Assembly: GCF_009856605.1 (NCBI RefSeq)
Contig: NZ_CP047242.1
Location: forward strand, 6,018,501-6,082,500
DNA length: 64,000 nucleotides
Reading direction: 5' to 3'
Source of the DNA: Trichormus variabilis 0441
Lineage (GTDB): Bacteria; Cyanobacteriota; Cyanobacteriia; Cyanobacteriales; Nostocaceae
Shown: in pieces, positions 1 through 7,756 of the stretch
Layout: the number at the start of each line of letters is the position of its first letter
How positions within the stretch are numbered: position 1 is the first letter of the stretch
Notes under the pieces: model-generated
What the model saw: the letters and a program-made list of their open reading frames with translations, nothing else
The model's database searches: none
Told to the model about the DNA's origin: nothing
Program-made: the position numbers and the translations under genes

Positions 1-1
1 T

Positions 2-1147
2 GGCCTCCGTGATTGGGAACAATCCGAAGTCAGCCTATTAGCAAGGGTTGGTGACCAATTAGGATTAGCGCTGCAACAGACAGAATATCTGCAACAACTG
101 CAAGCAAAATCGGCACAGTTAGCAGAAGCCGCAGCCAGAGAAAAAGCAGCCAAAGAGTTACTGCAACAGCGTTCTATTCAACTACTAATGGCTGTGCGAC
201 CAGCTTTAAATGGTGATTTGACAGTCCGCGCACCAATTACAGAAGACGAACTAGGCACAATCGCCGACGCTTACAATAACACCTTGCAAGCCTTGCGGCA
301 AATTGTCTTACAAGTGCAAACATCTTCTCAACAAGTCGCCCAAACCTCCAGTGATAGCAATGCTTCACTTGCAGGCTTGAATAACTTAGCCAAACAACAA
401 TCCATAGAAATTACCACAGCCTTAGGTGAAATTCAACAGATGCTCGACTCTACCCAAGCTGTGGTAACTAGCGCCGAGTTGGTACAAGTGGCGGTACAAC
501 AAGCAAACAAAACCGTCGAATCGGGCGATGCAGCAATGAACTTAACAGTTCAAGCCATCCAAGGGATTCGAGAGACTGTAGCGCAAACAAGCAAAAAAAT
601 TAAACGCCTGAGTGAATCTTCGCAAAAAATCTCCAAAGTGGTGAACTTGATTAGTAGTTTTGCCACCCAAACAAACGTCTTGGCTTTGAACGCCGCTATT
701 GAAGCCACCCGTGCAGGTGAATATGGTAAAGGTTTCGCAGTTGTAGCCGATGAAGTTCGTTCTTTATCTCGCCAGTCAGCCGCCGCCACAATTGAAATTG
801 AAAAATTAGTCCAAGAAATTCAGGCGGAAACTGGAGAAGTAGCGGTGGCGATGGAAACCGGGATTCAGCAGGTAGTAGAAGGGACGAATTTTGTCAGTGA
901 AACAAGGCACAACTTAAATGCGATCGTTTCTGCAACTGCCGAAATTAGCCAACTAATTCAACAAATTACTGATGCAACTCAAAAACAAATGGGGCAATCT
1001 GTATTAGTCACAAATTCGATGAAAGATGTGGCAGAAATCGCCAAAAAAACCTTTGCAGAATCACAAGATATTGCCACCGTTTTCCAAGACTTATCAGGTA
1101 TGGCACAAGATTTGTTAACAACCGCTAGTAAGTTCAAAGTGAATTAA
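2..1147 (+). CDS. Methyl-accepting chemotaxis protein, 3' part (5' end outside window)
   Basis: The reading frame is open from the first bases of the window, so only the C-terminal part of the receptor is present. The first visible residues (LRDWEQSEVSLLARVGDQLG) look like the end of a GAF domain. A helical HAMP-like linker follows, then a full MCP signalling domain. The conserved hairpin tip QTNVLALNAAIEATRAGE and the following GFAVVADEVRSLS are the CheA/CheW contact region. It is a transducer that controls a CheA kinase, and a CheA-type gene lies 361 bases downstream on the same strand. The GAF-MCP plus hybrid CheA arrangement is known for PilJ/HmpD-type systems that steer type IV pilus motility or hormogonium behaviour in Nostoc; assigning it to that system is inference. 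Confidence 0.93.
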   Translation, partial: GLRDWEQSEVSLLARVGDQLGLALQQTEYLQQLQAKSAQLAEAAAREKAAKELLQQRSIQLLMAVRPALNGDLTVRAPITEDELGTIADAYNNTLQALRQIVLQVQTSSQQVAQTSSDSNASLAGLNNLAKQQSIEITTALGEIQQMLDSTQAVVTSAELVQVAVQQANKTVESGDAAMNLTVQAIQGIRETVAQTSKKIKRLSESSQKISKVVNLISSFATQTNVLALNAAIEATRAGEYGKGFAVVADEVRSLSRQSAAATIEIEKLVQEIQAETGEVAVAMETGIQQVVEGTNFVSETRHNLNAIVSATAEISQLIQQITDATQKQMGQSVLVTNSMKDVAEIAKKTFAESQDIATVFQDLSGMAQDLLTTASKFKVN

Positions 1148-1152
1148 TAATT

Positions 1153-1183
1153 CGGGACTGGGGACTGGAGACTGGGGGCTAGG
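1153..1183. repeat. Period-7 tandem repeat (GGGACTG type)
   Basis: Imperfect tandem GGGACTG units follow the chemoreceptor stop codon. Degenerate units of the opposite orientation (CCAGTAT, CCCCAGTA) lie at about 1469-1506, right before the CheA start. This is the short tandemly repeated repetitive sequence class known from heterocystous cyanobacteria. Confidence 0.75.
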
Positions 1184-1274
1184 AACTAGCTAGTAATGTG
1201 TCAATTTTTTAGTAAGGGTTTTAGTCCTAACTTGAGAATTACTACAGTCACGCGGTGTGCAACTTTCTCTCAAA

Positions 1275-1402
1275 CCTAACCCCCAACCCCTTCCCTGCGT
1301 TCGCGCAGCGTGTCGGAGACAGGGAAGGGGAGTAAGATTCAAAGCCTCTCTCCGCTTCGGGGAAAGGTACCCTACGGAAAGCAAGCTATGGAGAGGGGTT
1401 TC
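1275..1402. repeat. Dispersed hairpin repeat with two short insertions
   Basis: This lies in the 361-base gap between the chemoreceptor and the CheA gene. It begins CCTAACCCCCAACCCC and ends GGAGAGGGGTTTC. Copies are at 38701-38786 and, on the other strand, 18245-18303. Compared with the 38.7-kb copy it carries about 22 extra bases in the first hairpin loop (near 1298-1320) and about 20 extra bases near 1370-1389. Both look like smaller mobile repeats nested in the larger one. Confidence 0.8.
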
Positions 1403-1508
1403 AAAAATAAGTCGCACATCGCGTTACAGTCCTACCTGCCAACCTTCAAAACTATCTTGACAAAATAACCTACCCAATCGCCAGTATCCAATCCCCAGTA
1501 CCCAAATT

Positions 1509-4500
1509 ATGATGACTGATACCGAGATTCGTGAACAAGGCTATATTTATTTTTTAGCGGAAGCGCCAGATTTAATTCAAACTATCGAGCAAGAATTATT
1601 CAGTCTAGCTGAAAATCATAGTGTAGCTAGAGTTCATAATTTAATGCGGGCTACTCATACAATTAAGGGTGGTGCTGCTACTGTTGGGCTAAAAACAATT
1701 CAGATGATAGCTCATTCTTTGGAGGATGTGTTCAAGGCTTTATATAGCCCCAAGGTAGTAATAGATGCTGAGTTACAAACTTATTTGTTTCAGTCCTATG
1801 AATGTTTGCAATTGGCATTAACATCAGAATTAACAGGCAGCATTATTAACGAAGAAGAACTTTTACAAAGAGCTACTGATATATTTGCTAAACTCCAAGA
1901 AAAATTAGGTGATAATTTTGGTGATGATTCTCATATCCCTACATCTGAAGAGTTGGGATTCGATATTGTTCAATCTATATTTGAAGTAGGTGTACAGCAA
2001 CGTTTAGGCAGTATTATTGAAGCTCTTAACAATATAGAAGATGATACAGAATTAATAGATTTTTTTAGTTCCCAATTAGAAGTATTTGTCGGATTGGCAG
2101 AATCTTTAAATTTACCTGGTTTTGGCGAAATTGCACAAACAGCTTTGACAGCCCTACAAGCTAATCCTTCTCAAGTGCGCCAAATTACTGAGATTGCCCA
2201 TGCCGATTTAGAGCAGGCACAACGCAATATTTTAGCAGGCGATCGCACTCATGGTGGTACACCTTCTGCTGCTTTACAGCAATTAACATCAGTTGTGACA
2301 AATCAGGCATCTGGGGAAGTTAATTCAGAATTTTTAATTCGACAAGAAGAATTTTATCAGTTTTTAACTACATTAAACAATAATAAAAGCGAATGCCTTC
2401 AACCTGTAACTGCTCAATTATATTTGAAGGTAGTTCATTATATTTTTGGCTGGTTTAACCACGAAAGAGAAATACCAGAATCAGCTTTAAAATGGGATTT
2501 ACTTATTACCAATAATGAGTTTTCCAGTTCTATTGAATATATTGAAAGTTGGCTAGGTAAGTTTTTGGAATTTGTGCAGCAGGAAGTAGATAGCAAAGGT
2601 CTTTGTCTTTATCGTCAAGGTATTATTTTAATAATACTTTTGGCAATTGTAAAATTCCAGTATTCAGTTAAAAAAACTGCCGATAGTATTCTCCTGATCC
2701 AAGCTATCCAAACTAAAATCGCTTTAGTCGCTCAAGAATATAAGCAATATCCTCCTATTACTGCTCAAGAAAAAAACTGGACTGATCACCCTAAATTACA
2801 ACAACTTCTCGTTTTTAAAGATATATCAACTTCCTCATCCAACATCAATGATGGACTTTTAGAAGCAATTTGGGGAGGAGAAGCTAATGAAGATGATACT
2901 CAAGTTGAGCCACAAATAGAAGTGAACGATATTTCCGAATCTACAACATCTTTAGCTGTAGCCGAAAAATTAAGTACAGAAATTACAGAAACAGCTCTTG
3001 ATGTTGTTAATGAGTCAACAATCGATAAAGTTAAAAATCATCAGGGTAAAAAGGTTCATAAAAGCTCATCTGTACGTGTAGAAGTTGAGGGATTAGAACG
3101 CATTAATTATTTAGCTAGTGAGCTGCTGATTAACCAAAAAAGACGCACTTTAAATGATGAACAAGTGCAAGAAATTATTGAGCAGTTATTACAACGTCTT
3201 AACAAACACCAAGAAACTTTAAATCAACTCCGTGATTTACCACTACAACGGCAAAGTTTAGCAACACAACATACACAAAGCTTTGCCTCGGTTAATTTTG
3301 ATCCCTTAGAAATGGATGCTTATACAGAATTTCATCTGACATTACACGAAGCCATAGAAGAGACATCACAATTACAAGAAGCAACAGAGTCCATCGATTT
3401 CTTATTTAAGCAAGCTACTCAAATTAGTCATAAAAAACAAAATTTAGCTTTCAGTTTGATAGATAATTTAGTTGAAGCGAGGATGTTGCCTTTAGAAAAT
3501 ATCCTCAGCCGCTTCCCCCACATGGTAAAAAACCTCAGTACTGTTTACCACAAACGGGTGGATTTAAAATTTACTGGTACAAATGTGCTAGTAGATAAGG
3601 CGATCGCTGAAAAGCTGTATGATCCCCTGTTACACTTAGTCCGTAATGCTTTCGATCATGGTATTGAATCTCCAGAAGTTCGCCGAGAACGCGGTAAACC
3701 AGAACAAGGTGTGATTGAAATCTGGGCTTATCATCAAGGGAGTCAAACAATTATCGAAGTCAGAGATGATGGACAAGGCTTAAAGTTAGATAGCATTCGT
3801 AAAAAAGCTATTGAACTGAATTTCATCTCCAACAAAGATCAATCCAAAGGCCATTTATCTCAAATCAATGATTCTGAACTGTTAGAATTCATGTTCGCAC
3901 CAGGATTTACTACTGCTGAAAAAGTTAGTGAACTTTCTGGACGCGGGATGGGACTAGATATTGTCCGTTCTCAACTGCAAGCACTCAACGGCTCAATTTC
4001 TGTGCAGACTTTGCCTAATCAAGGCACAAAATTTATCCTTAAAATACCCTTTTCTATGACTACCGATCAATTAATGCTAGTACAAGCTGGCGGTGTTGTT
4101 TATGCTCTACTATTGGATAGTATTGAAAAAATAGTTATCCCCTCAGCGCAACAAATTCAAGAATTTGAAGGTAAACGCGTTTTACACTGGGATAGTGGTA
4201 ACGAAGATACTATGCTTAGTCTGCATCAACTCTCAGAGTTGATGTATTACAATGGTGGCTGCTTTAATAATTTGAATACGAGTAATTTATTGCCTGAGCA
4301 TAATACAGAAGAGATAAATCATCCTGTGTTATTGCTGAGACGAAACCAAGGCATTTTCGCTTTACAAGTTGACCAAATTATTGGTGAACAAGAACTAGTA
4401 ATTAGACCATTGGGGAATGCGATCGCTCCCCCCAAATATGTTTATGGTTCCAGTAGTTTAGCTAATGGTAACCTTATGCTAGTTATTGATGGTGCTTTAC

Positions 4501-5051
4501 TATTAGAGTCTGTGGAGATGCAGGCAACCCTTGATACCTTGGCACTACCAGCAGATGAATATGCCAATCAAAAAGCCTTATCAATATCCCCATCTACTAT
4601 TCCCTCTCTACCTTTATTATCCGCTACTGTAGAGACTCATCACAAATTATCAAAAGTAATTTTAGTAGTAGATGATGCCATTAGTTTGCGGCAAACTCTA
4701 TCCTTAACTCTGCAAAAATCTGGTTATCAAGTAATCCAAGCGCAAAACGGGGCCGAAGCTTTAGAACAGTTACAACGACACCCAGAAATTCAACTTGTTG
4801 TTTCCGATTTAGAAATGCCCCGGATGAATGGCTTTGAATTCTTAAGCCATATGCAACACAATCCTAAATACACCAAACTTCCTGTAATCATTCTCACTTC
4901 TCGTAGTGCGGAAAAGCATCGTCAACTCGCCCAAGAATTAGGTGCGAAAGCTTATTTATCAAAACCTTATTTAGAGCATGAGTTGATTAATACTATTGAA
5001 AGTTTAATTAATTCAGCAAAAGACAATTTAAATCGATTACTCACAGTTTGA
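1509..5051 (+). CDS. CheA-type hybrid sensor kinase (Hpt, HATPase, CheW, receiver)
   Basis: This 1180-residue kinase phosphorylates an internal Hpt histidine and passes phosphate to receiver domains under control of chemoreceptors. The N-terminal Hpt domain has RATHTIKGGAATVG with the phosphate-accepting His at residue 50. A long variable region follows to about 520. The P4 ATPase has the N box (LVRNAFDHG, about 710), DDGQG (about 752) and GRGMGLDIV (about 810). A CheW domain covers roughly 850-1000. A C-terminal receiver (about 1050-1170) has Asp1100 in VVSDLEMP and the late Lys in LSKPY. Two adjacent ATG codons start the gene and no clear ribosome site is seen. It pairs with the upstream receptor, as in PilL/HmpE-type motility clusters. 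Confidence 0.94.
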   Translation: MMTDTEIREQGYIYFLAEAPDLIQTIEQELFSLAENHSVARVHNLMRATHTIKGGAATVGLKTIQMIAHSLEDVFKALYSPKVVIDAELQTYLFQSYECLQLALTSELTGSIINEEELLQRATDIFAKLQEKLGDNFGDDSHIPTSEELGFDIVQSIFEVGVQQRLGSIIEALNNIEDDTELIDFFSSQLEVFVGLAESLNLPGFGEIAQTALTALQANPSQVRQITEIAHADLEQAQRNILAGDRTHGGTPSAALQQLTSVVTNQASGEVNSEFLIRQEEFYQFLTTLNNNKSECLQPVTAQLYLKVVHYIFGWFNHEREIPESALKWDLLITNNEFSSSIEYIESWLGKFLEFVQQEVDSKGLCLYRQGIILIILLAIVKFQYSVKKTADSILLIQAIQTKIALVAQEYKQYPPITAQEKNWTDHPKLQQLLVFKDISTSSSNINDGLLEAIWGGEANEDDTQVEPQIEVNDISESTTSLAVAEKLSTEITETALDVVNESTIDKVKNHQGKKVHKSSSVRVEVEGLERINYLASELLINQKRRTLNDEQVQEIIEQLLQRLNKHQETLNQLRDLPLQRQSLATQHTQSFASVNFDPLEMDAYTEFHLTLHEAIEETSQLQEATESIDFLFKQATQISHKKQNLAFSLIDNLVEARMLPLENILSRFPHMVKNLSTVYHKRVDLKFTGTNVLVDKAIAEKLYDPLLHLVRNAFDHGIESPEVRRERGKPEQGVIEIWAYHQGSQTIIEVRDDGQGLKLDSIRKKAIELNFISNKDQSKGHLSQINDSELLEFMFAPGFTTAEKVSELSGRGMGLDIVRSQLQALNGSISVQTLPNQGTKFILKIPFSMTTDQLMLVQAGGVVYALLLDSIEKIVIPSAQQIQEFEGKRVLHWDSGNEDTMLSLHQLSELMYYNGGCFNNLNTSNLLPEHNTEEINHPVLLLRRNQGIFALQVDQIIGEQELVIRPLGNAIAPPKYVYGSSSLANGNLMLVIDGALLLESVEMQATLDTLALPADEYANQKALSISPSTIPSLPLLSATVETHHKLSKVILVVDDAISLRQTLSLTLQKSGYQVIQAQNGAEALEQLQRHPEIQLVVSDLEMPRMNGFEFLSHMQHNPKYTKLPVIILTSRSAEKHRQLAQELGAKAYLSKPYLEHELINTIESLINSAKDNLNRLLTV

Positions 5052-5089
5052 AGAAGGCGGATGATTTTCTGGGAGCGATCGCAGAGTGA

Positions 5090-5527
5090 CTAACTTTGAG
5101 TTAATTGTTCTATAAGTTGCAGTAAATGTTTCTCAATTTGTCCAAGGGCTTCGGTTGCAGAGGTTTTATCGATGTCGTGAACTAGCCAGTATTCAATTGC
5201 ATCAACCCATTGAGGAAAGCGCTCATTCATTAGTGGACGGTGTTCTGCTTCATCTAGGGCAATAACCCTAGTAGCTGACTGAAAATCTGGCTCACAGGCT
5301 GGCTTGGGAAACCGTTCATCATCAGATATATTCACTAAACGCGCTGCTAAAGCCTCAGTCGCGTATTGGGAAATTGCCCCCACATTGTTTACACCCCGTT
5401 CAAGTGCTAATCCTCTGGAATCAGCCTGCCAATTTAGCCCTTGTTTGGTAGCCAACTGATTAAATAGGTGTTCGGCAAAGCGACTGCGGTAGTAGTTACC
5501 TGTACACAAGAACAAGATTTTATTCAT
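5090..5527 (-). CDS. Low-molecular-weight phosphotyrosine phosphatase / arsenate reductase fold protein
   Basis: The 145-residue protein begins MNKILFLCTGNYYRSRFAE, containing the CX5R phosphate-binding loop (CTGNYYR) of the LMW-PTPase family. Such enzymes dephosphorylate phosphotyrosine or reduce arsenate through the same Cys. The loop has Tyr-Tyr where classical phosphatases have small residues, so its substrate is uncertain. I chose the ATG at 5527; a longer frame to 5626 would need a TTG start and adds 33 residues without family character. It converges with the CheA gene and is followed upstream by a pirin gene on the same strand, without tight spacing. Confidence 0.72.
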   Translation of the reverse strand: MNKILFLCTGNYYRSRFAEHLFNQLATKQGLNWQADSRGLALERGVNNVGAISQYATEALAARLVNISDDERFPKPACEPDFQSATRVIALDEAEHRPLMNERFPQWVDAIEYWLVHDIDKTSATEALGQIEKHLLQLIEQLTQS

Positions 5528-5666
5528 TTGACTACGCGATTTTGCTAAACCTAAGGGCTTTGTACTGGTAAATGGGTTTATTTGCAAGACATCTAGGCTA
5601 CTTTTCAATAAATCGGATGGTTGCAATAAAGTGATTTTGTACCAATAAGGGAGGGCGATCGCCTAA

Positions 5667-6551
5667 CTACAAAGGATTAGCCTCTGTCACCACTTCAGGC
5701 AGTGGAATCGACTCTGTTTCGCCTGGCACAGTAGCAAAGCGACAGTCTCGCCAATCGGCTTTAGCTTTCTCTATTCGCTCTGGTCGGCTAGAGACAAAAT
5801 TCCACCATTTGTAACGTGTACCCAATGGCTCTCCACCAATCACGATACACCGAGCAGCGTCAGTAGCAGAAACTTTGACTTCGTGGCCTGACTCTAGGAT
5901 AGCCAGGCGATATGCCTCTAGAGGTTCATCATTAATACTTATCCCTTCCGTAACACTGTATACGGCTCTCTCTGAATAATCAGTAGGAATAGTGAAGTGA
6001 CCATTGGCAGATAGCACCCCATCTAAATAGAGGATGGGTGAAAAAACTTTCACAGGTGAGGTATGACCATGTGCTTCTCCAGCAATAAGCTTGATAGTAA
6101 CATTGTTATCATTCCAGGTGGGAAGGGTTTCAGCTGGATAATGAGTGAACCAAGGATCAGTTTCTTCGTATTCAACAGGCAAAGCAATCCAGGTTTGGAT
6201 ACCATGAATGGTAGTTTCGTTGTGACGGTCAAAGTCGGGCGATCGCTCTGAATGTACAATCCCCTTTCCCGCCGTCATCCAGTTCACAGCACCCGGTTGA
6301 ATCTCTTGTACGATACCTAAACTATCGCGGTGCATTATAGAACCATCGAATAAGTAAGTTAGGGTGGCAAGATTGATATGAGGATGTGGTCGTACATCAA
6401 TGCCTTTGTTGGGTGGTAAAACAGATGGGCCAAGATGATCAAAAAAGATAAACGGCCCGACCATTTGACGATGAGGATATGGCAAACTGCGGCGGGCAAC
6501 AAACCCACCCAAATCTTTAACTTCAGGTTCAATCAGTTGAACTATTGCCAT
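5667..6551 (-). CDS. Pirin family protein
   Basis: This 294-residue bicupin protein carries the pirin signature DVRPHPHINLATLTYLFDGS followed by IMHRDSLG, which supplies the His/His/His/Glu metal site of the N-terminal cupin. Pirins bind Fe(II); some act as quercetin dioxygenases and others as redox-sensing regulators, and the sequence does not tell which applies here. The ATG at 6551 (MAIVQLIEPEV) is preferred over an upstream TTG at 6584. The C-terminal cupin covers about residues 170-275 (EAHGHTSPVKVFSPILYLDG onward). It stands alone between a phosphatase gene and a dispersed repeat. Confidence 0.88.
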   Translation of the reverse strand: MAIVQLIEPEVKDLGGFVARRSLPYPHRQMVGPFIFFDHLGPSVLPPNKGIDVRPHPHINLATLTYLFDGSIMHRDSLGIVQEIQPGAVNWMTAGKGIVHSERSPDFDRHNETTIHGIQTWIALPVEYEETDPWFTHYPAETLPTWNDNNVTIKLIAGEAHGHTSPVKVFSPILYLDGVLSANGHFTIPTDYSERAVYSVTEGISINDEPLEAYRLAILESGHEVKVSATDAARCIVIGGEPLGTRYKWWNFVSSRPERIEKAKADWRDCRFATVPGETESIPLPEVVTEANPL

Positions 6552-6617
6552 GAGTAGCAGGGGTGTAATTGGTGGATGCTGCAATCATTATAAGTAGATT
6601 CACCTGACAAAAAGCTC

Positions 6618-6743
6618 ATACCAATTCAAAATTCAAAATACCCTTCGGGAACGCCAAGGGCGAACAAAATTCAAAATTAAGAATCAAGAGAGGACAAGCG
6701 TTTGGGGTTGTACATCTGTCACATTCTTTTTTCAAATTGGTAT
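6618..6743. repeat. Dispersed element with ATACCAATT...AATTGGTAT ends
   Basis: A 126-bp unit is bounded by the inverted ends ATACCAATT and AATTGGTAT and has TTTTTTCAAATTGGTAT at its right end. A second member lies at 46297-46399 and a looser relative (ATACC...GGTAT) at 30497-30619. The interior holds a nested GC-rich piece (CCCTTCGGGAACGCC) and period-7 ATTCAAA units. It has no coding capacity, so it is MITE-like. Confidence 0.72.
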
Positions 6744-6773
6744 CACCTTTATGAATTATCTATTTGTGCATAG

Positions 6774-7271
6774 ATGAAGATGGAGTTAAAAAGTGGGAGT
6801 ACAGAAACACCTATGGAGAAAGCAACATTTGGGGCTGGCTGTTTTTGGGGCGTGGAGGCGGCATTTCGCCAGGTAAAAGGAGTAGTATCAACCTCAGTCG
6901 GCTATATGGGAGGGCATTTCCCTAACCCTTGCTACCTTGATGTATTGTCGAGGATAACTGGTCATGCTGAGGTGGTGCAAATAGAATATGACCCTCAACT
7001 TGTTAGTTATGAAGATTTGTTAGCAGTTTTTTGGGATATTCATGACCCGACAACCCTAAACCGCCAGGGGCCAGATAAAGGAGAACAGTACAGGTCTGTG
7101 ATCTTTTTTCACAATGAGCAGCAAGCAGAAGCAGCACGGCAGTCAAAAGCCAAGCTTCAGGTATCGGGCAGATTTGAACGTGATATTGTGACCGAGATTA
7201 AGCACAAGAGTGAATATTACTTAGCAACAGAAGAACATCAACAGTATTTTGAGAAGCAGGCAAAACGCTAA
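6774..7271 (+). CDS. msrA: Peptide-methionine (S)-S-oxide reductase MsrA
   Basis: This enzyme reduces the S epimer of methionine sulfoxide in oxidised proteins, using thioredoxin. The 165-residue sequence holds the catalytic motif GAGCFWG, then GYMGG, TGHAEVVQIEYDP, FWDIHDPTTLNRQGPDKGEQYRSVIFF and EHQQYFEK, all in family order. The ATG at 6774 is used; a second ATG at 6813 (MEKATFGAGCFWG) is an equally good start. One further Cys lies in NPCYLDV, but no C-terminal resolving Cys pair is visible. The gene stands alone between two repeats. Confidence 0.95.
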   Translation: MKMELKSGSTETPMEKATFGAGCFWGVEAAFRQVKGVVSTSVGYMGGHFPNPCYLDVLSRITGHAEVVQIEYDPQLVSYEDLLAVFWDIHDPTTLNRQGPDKGEQYRSVIFFHNEQQAEAARQSKAKLQVSGRFERDIVTEIKHKSEYYLATEEHQQYFEKQAKR

Positions 7272-7314
7272 TTGAAAAAGGCAGTCCTGATGAAGCAAGT
7301 TTCACAGTCAAATA

Positions 7315-7660
7315 AGGTGATACGCACCTAAATCAAATATTCTTGCGTCAGGGCTGTCCATAGTCAAGAGTCCAGAGTCAAGTCGCTTCGCTCCAATTCA
7401 AAATTCAAAATTCAAAATTCAAAATTAAAGACCCCACGGATTTATCCGGGGGCTTGAATTAATGTTGTTTCACTTCTTTTTTTCGCCATAAATAAATTTA
7501 GCGCGAAGTCAGAGCGCCGGTCTCCGGCGCTCTGAACTTCGTAAGAGAGGGGCTTGTATCCTTTTTTTGTTCGGTCAAAGGCTAGCTTGGAATGTGGAAT
7601 GTGGACTGTGGACTTTTGACAACCTGAGTGCGAAATATACAATTTAAATGCGTAACAGCT
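7315..7660. repeat. MITE-like element, copy 1, interrupted by an insertion
   Basis: The ends AGGTGATACGCACCTAAAT and the reverse complement of AGCTGTTACGCATTTAAAT form imperfect terminal inverted repeats of about 19 bp, flanked by TA on both sides. An uninterrupted copy, inverted, is at 62801-62928. Here the two halves match that copy but are separated by a 192-base insertion at 7382-7573. No gene is present; this explains the 485-base gap after msrA. Confidence 0.75.
7382..7573. mobile_element. Insertion inside the MITE: small hairpin-bearing element, possibly IS200/IS605-derived
   Basis: These 192 bases are absent from the related copy at 62.8 kb and are flanked by GTCAA on both sides (7377-7381 and 7574-7578). 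They contain period-7 ATTCAAA units (7396-7427), a hairpin built on CGGATTTATCCG inside CCCC/GGGG (7432-7452), and a strong hairpin with AGAGCGCCGG / CCGGCGCTCT arms (7511-7533) inside a CGAAGT / ACTTCG stem. Two subterminal hairpins without an ORF recall non-autonomous relatives of IS200/IS605 elements, but those normally make no target duplication, so the class is uncertain. Confidence 0.4.
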
Positions 7661-7756
7661 TATGAAAGATGTCTTTTCCCTACACCCCTTTCAATTCATG
7701 AGGGCAAATATTTTTAGCAATAATAGTTAGTAAAGCGAGTTGAGATTTAGCTAAGT

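Noticed and set aside
1190..1460. Small ORFs in the gap after the chemoreceptor
   Set aside because: They translate a dispersed hairpin repeat and its nested inserts.
6050..6259. Overlapping small frames inside the pirin gene
   Set aside because: Both strands are open by chance; the pirin frame is clearly the coding one.
7442..7642. Minus-strand frame of 66 residues
   Set aside because: It lies entirely within the MITE and its inserted element.
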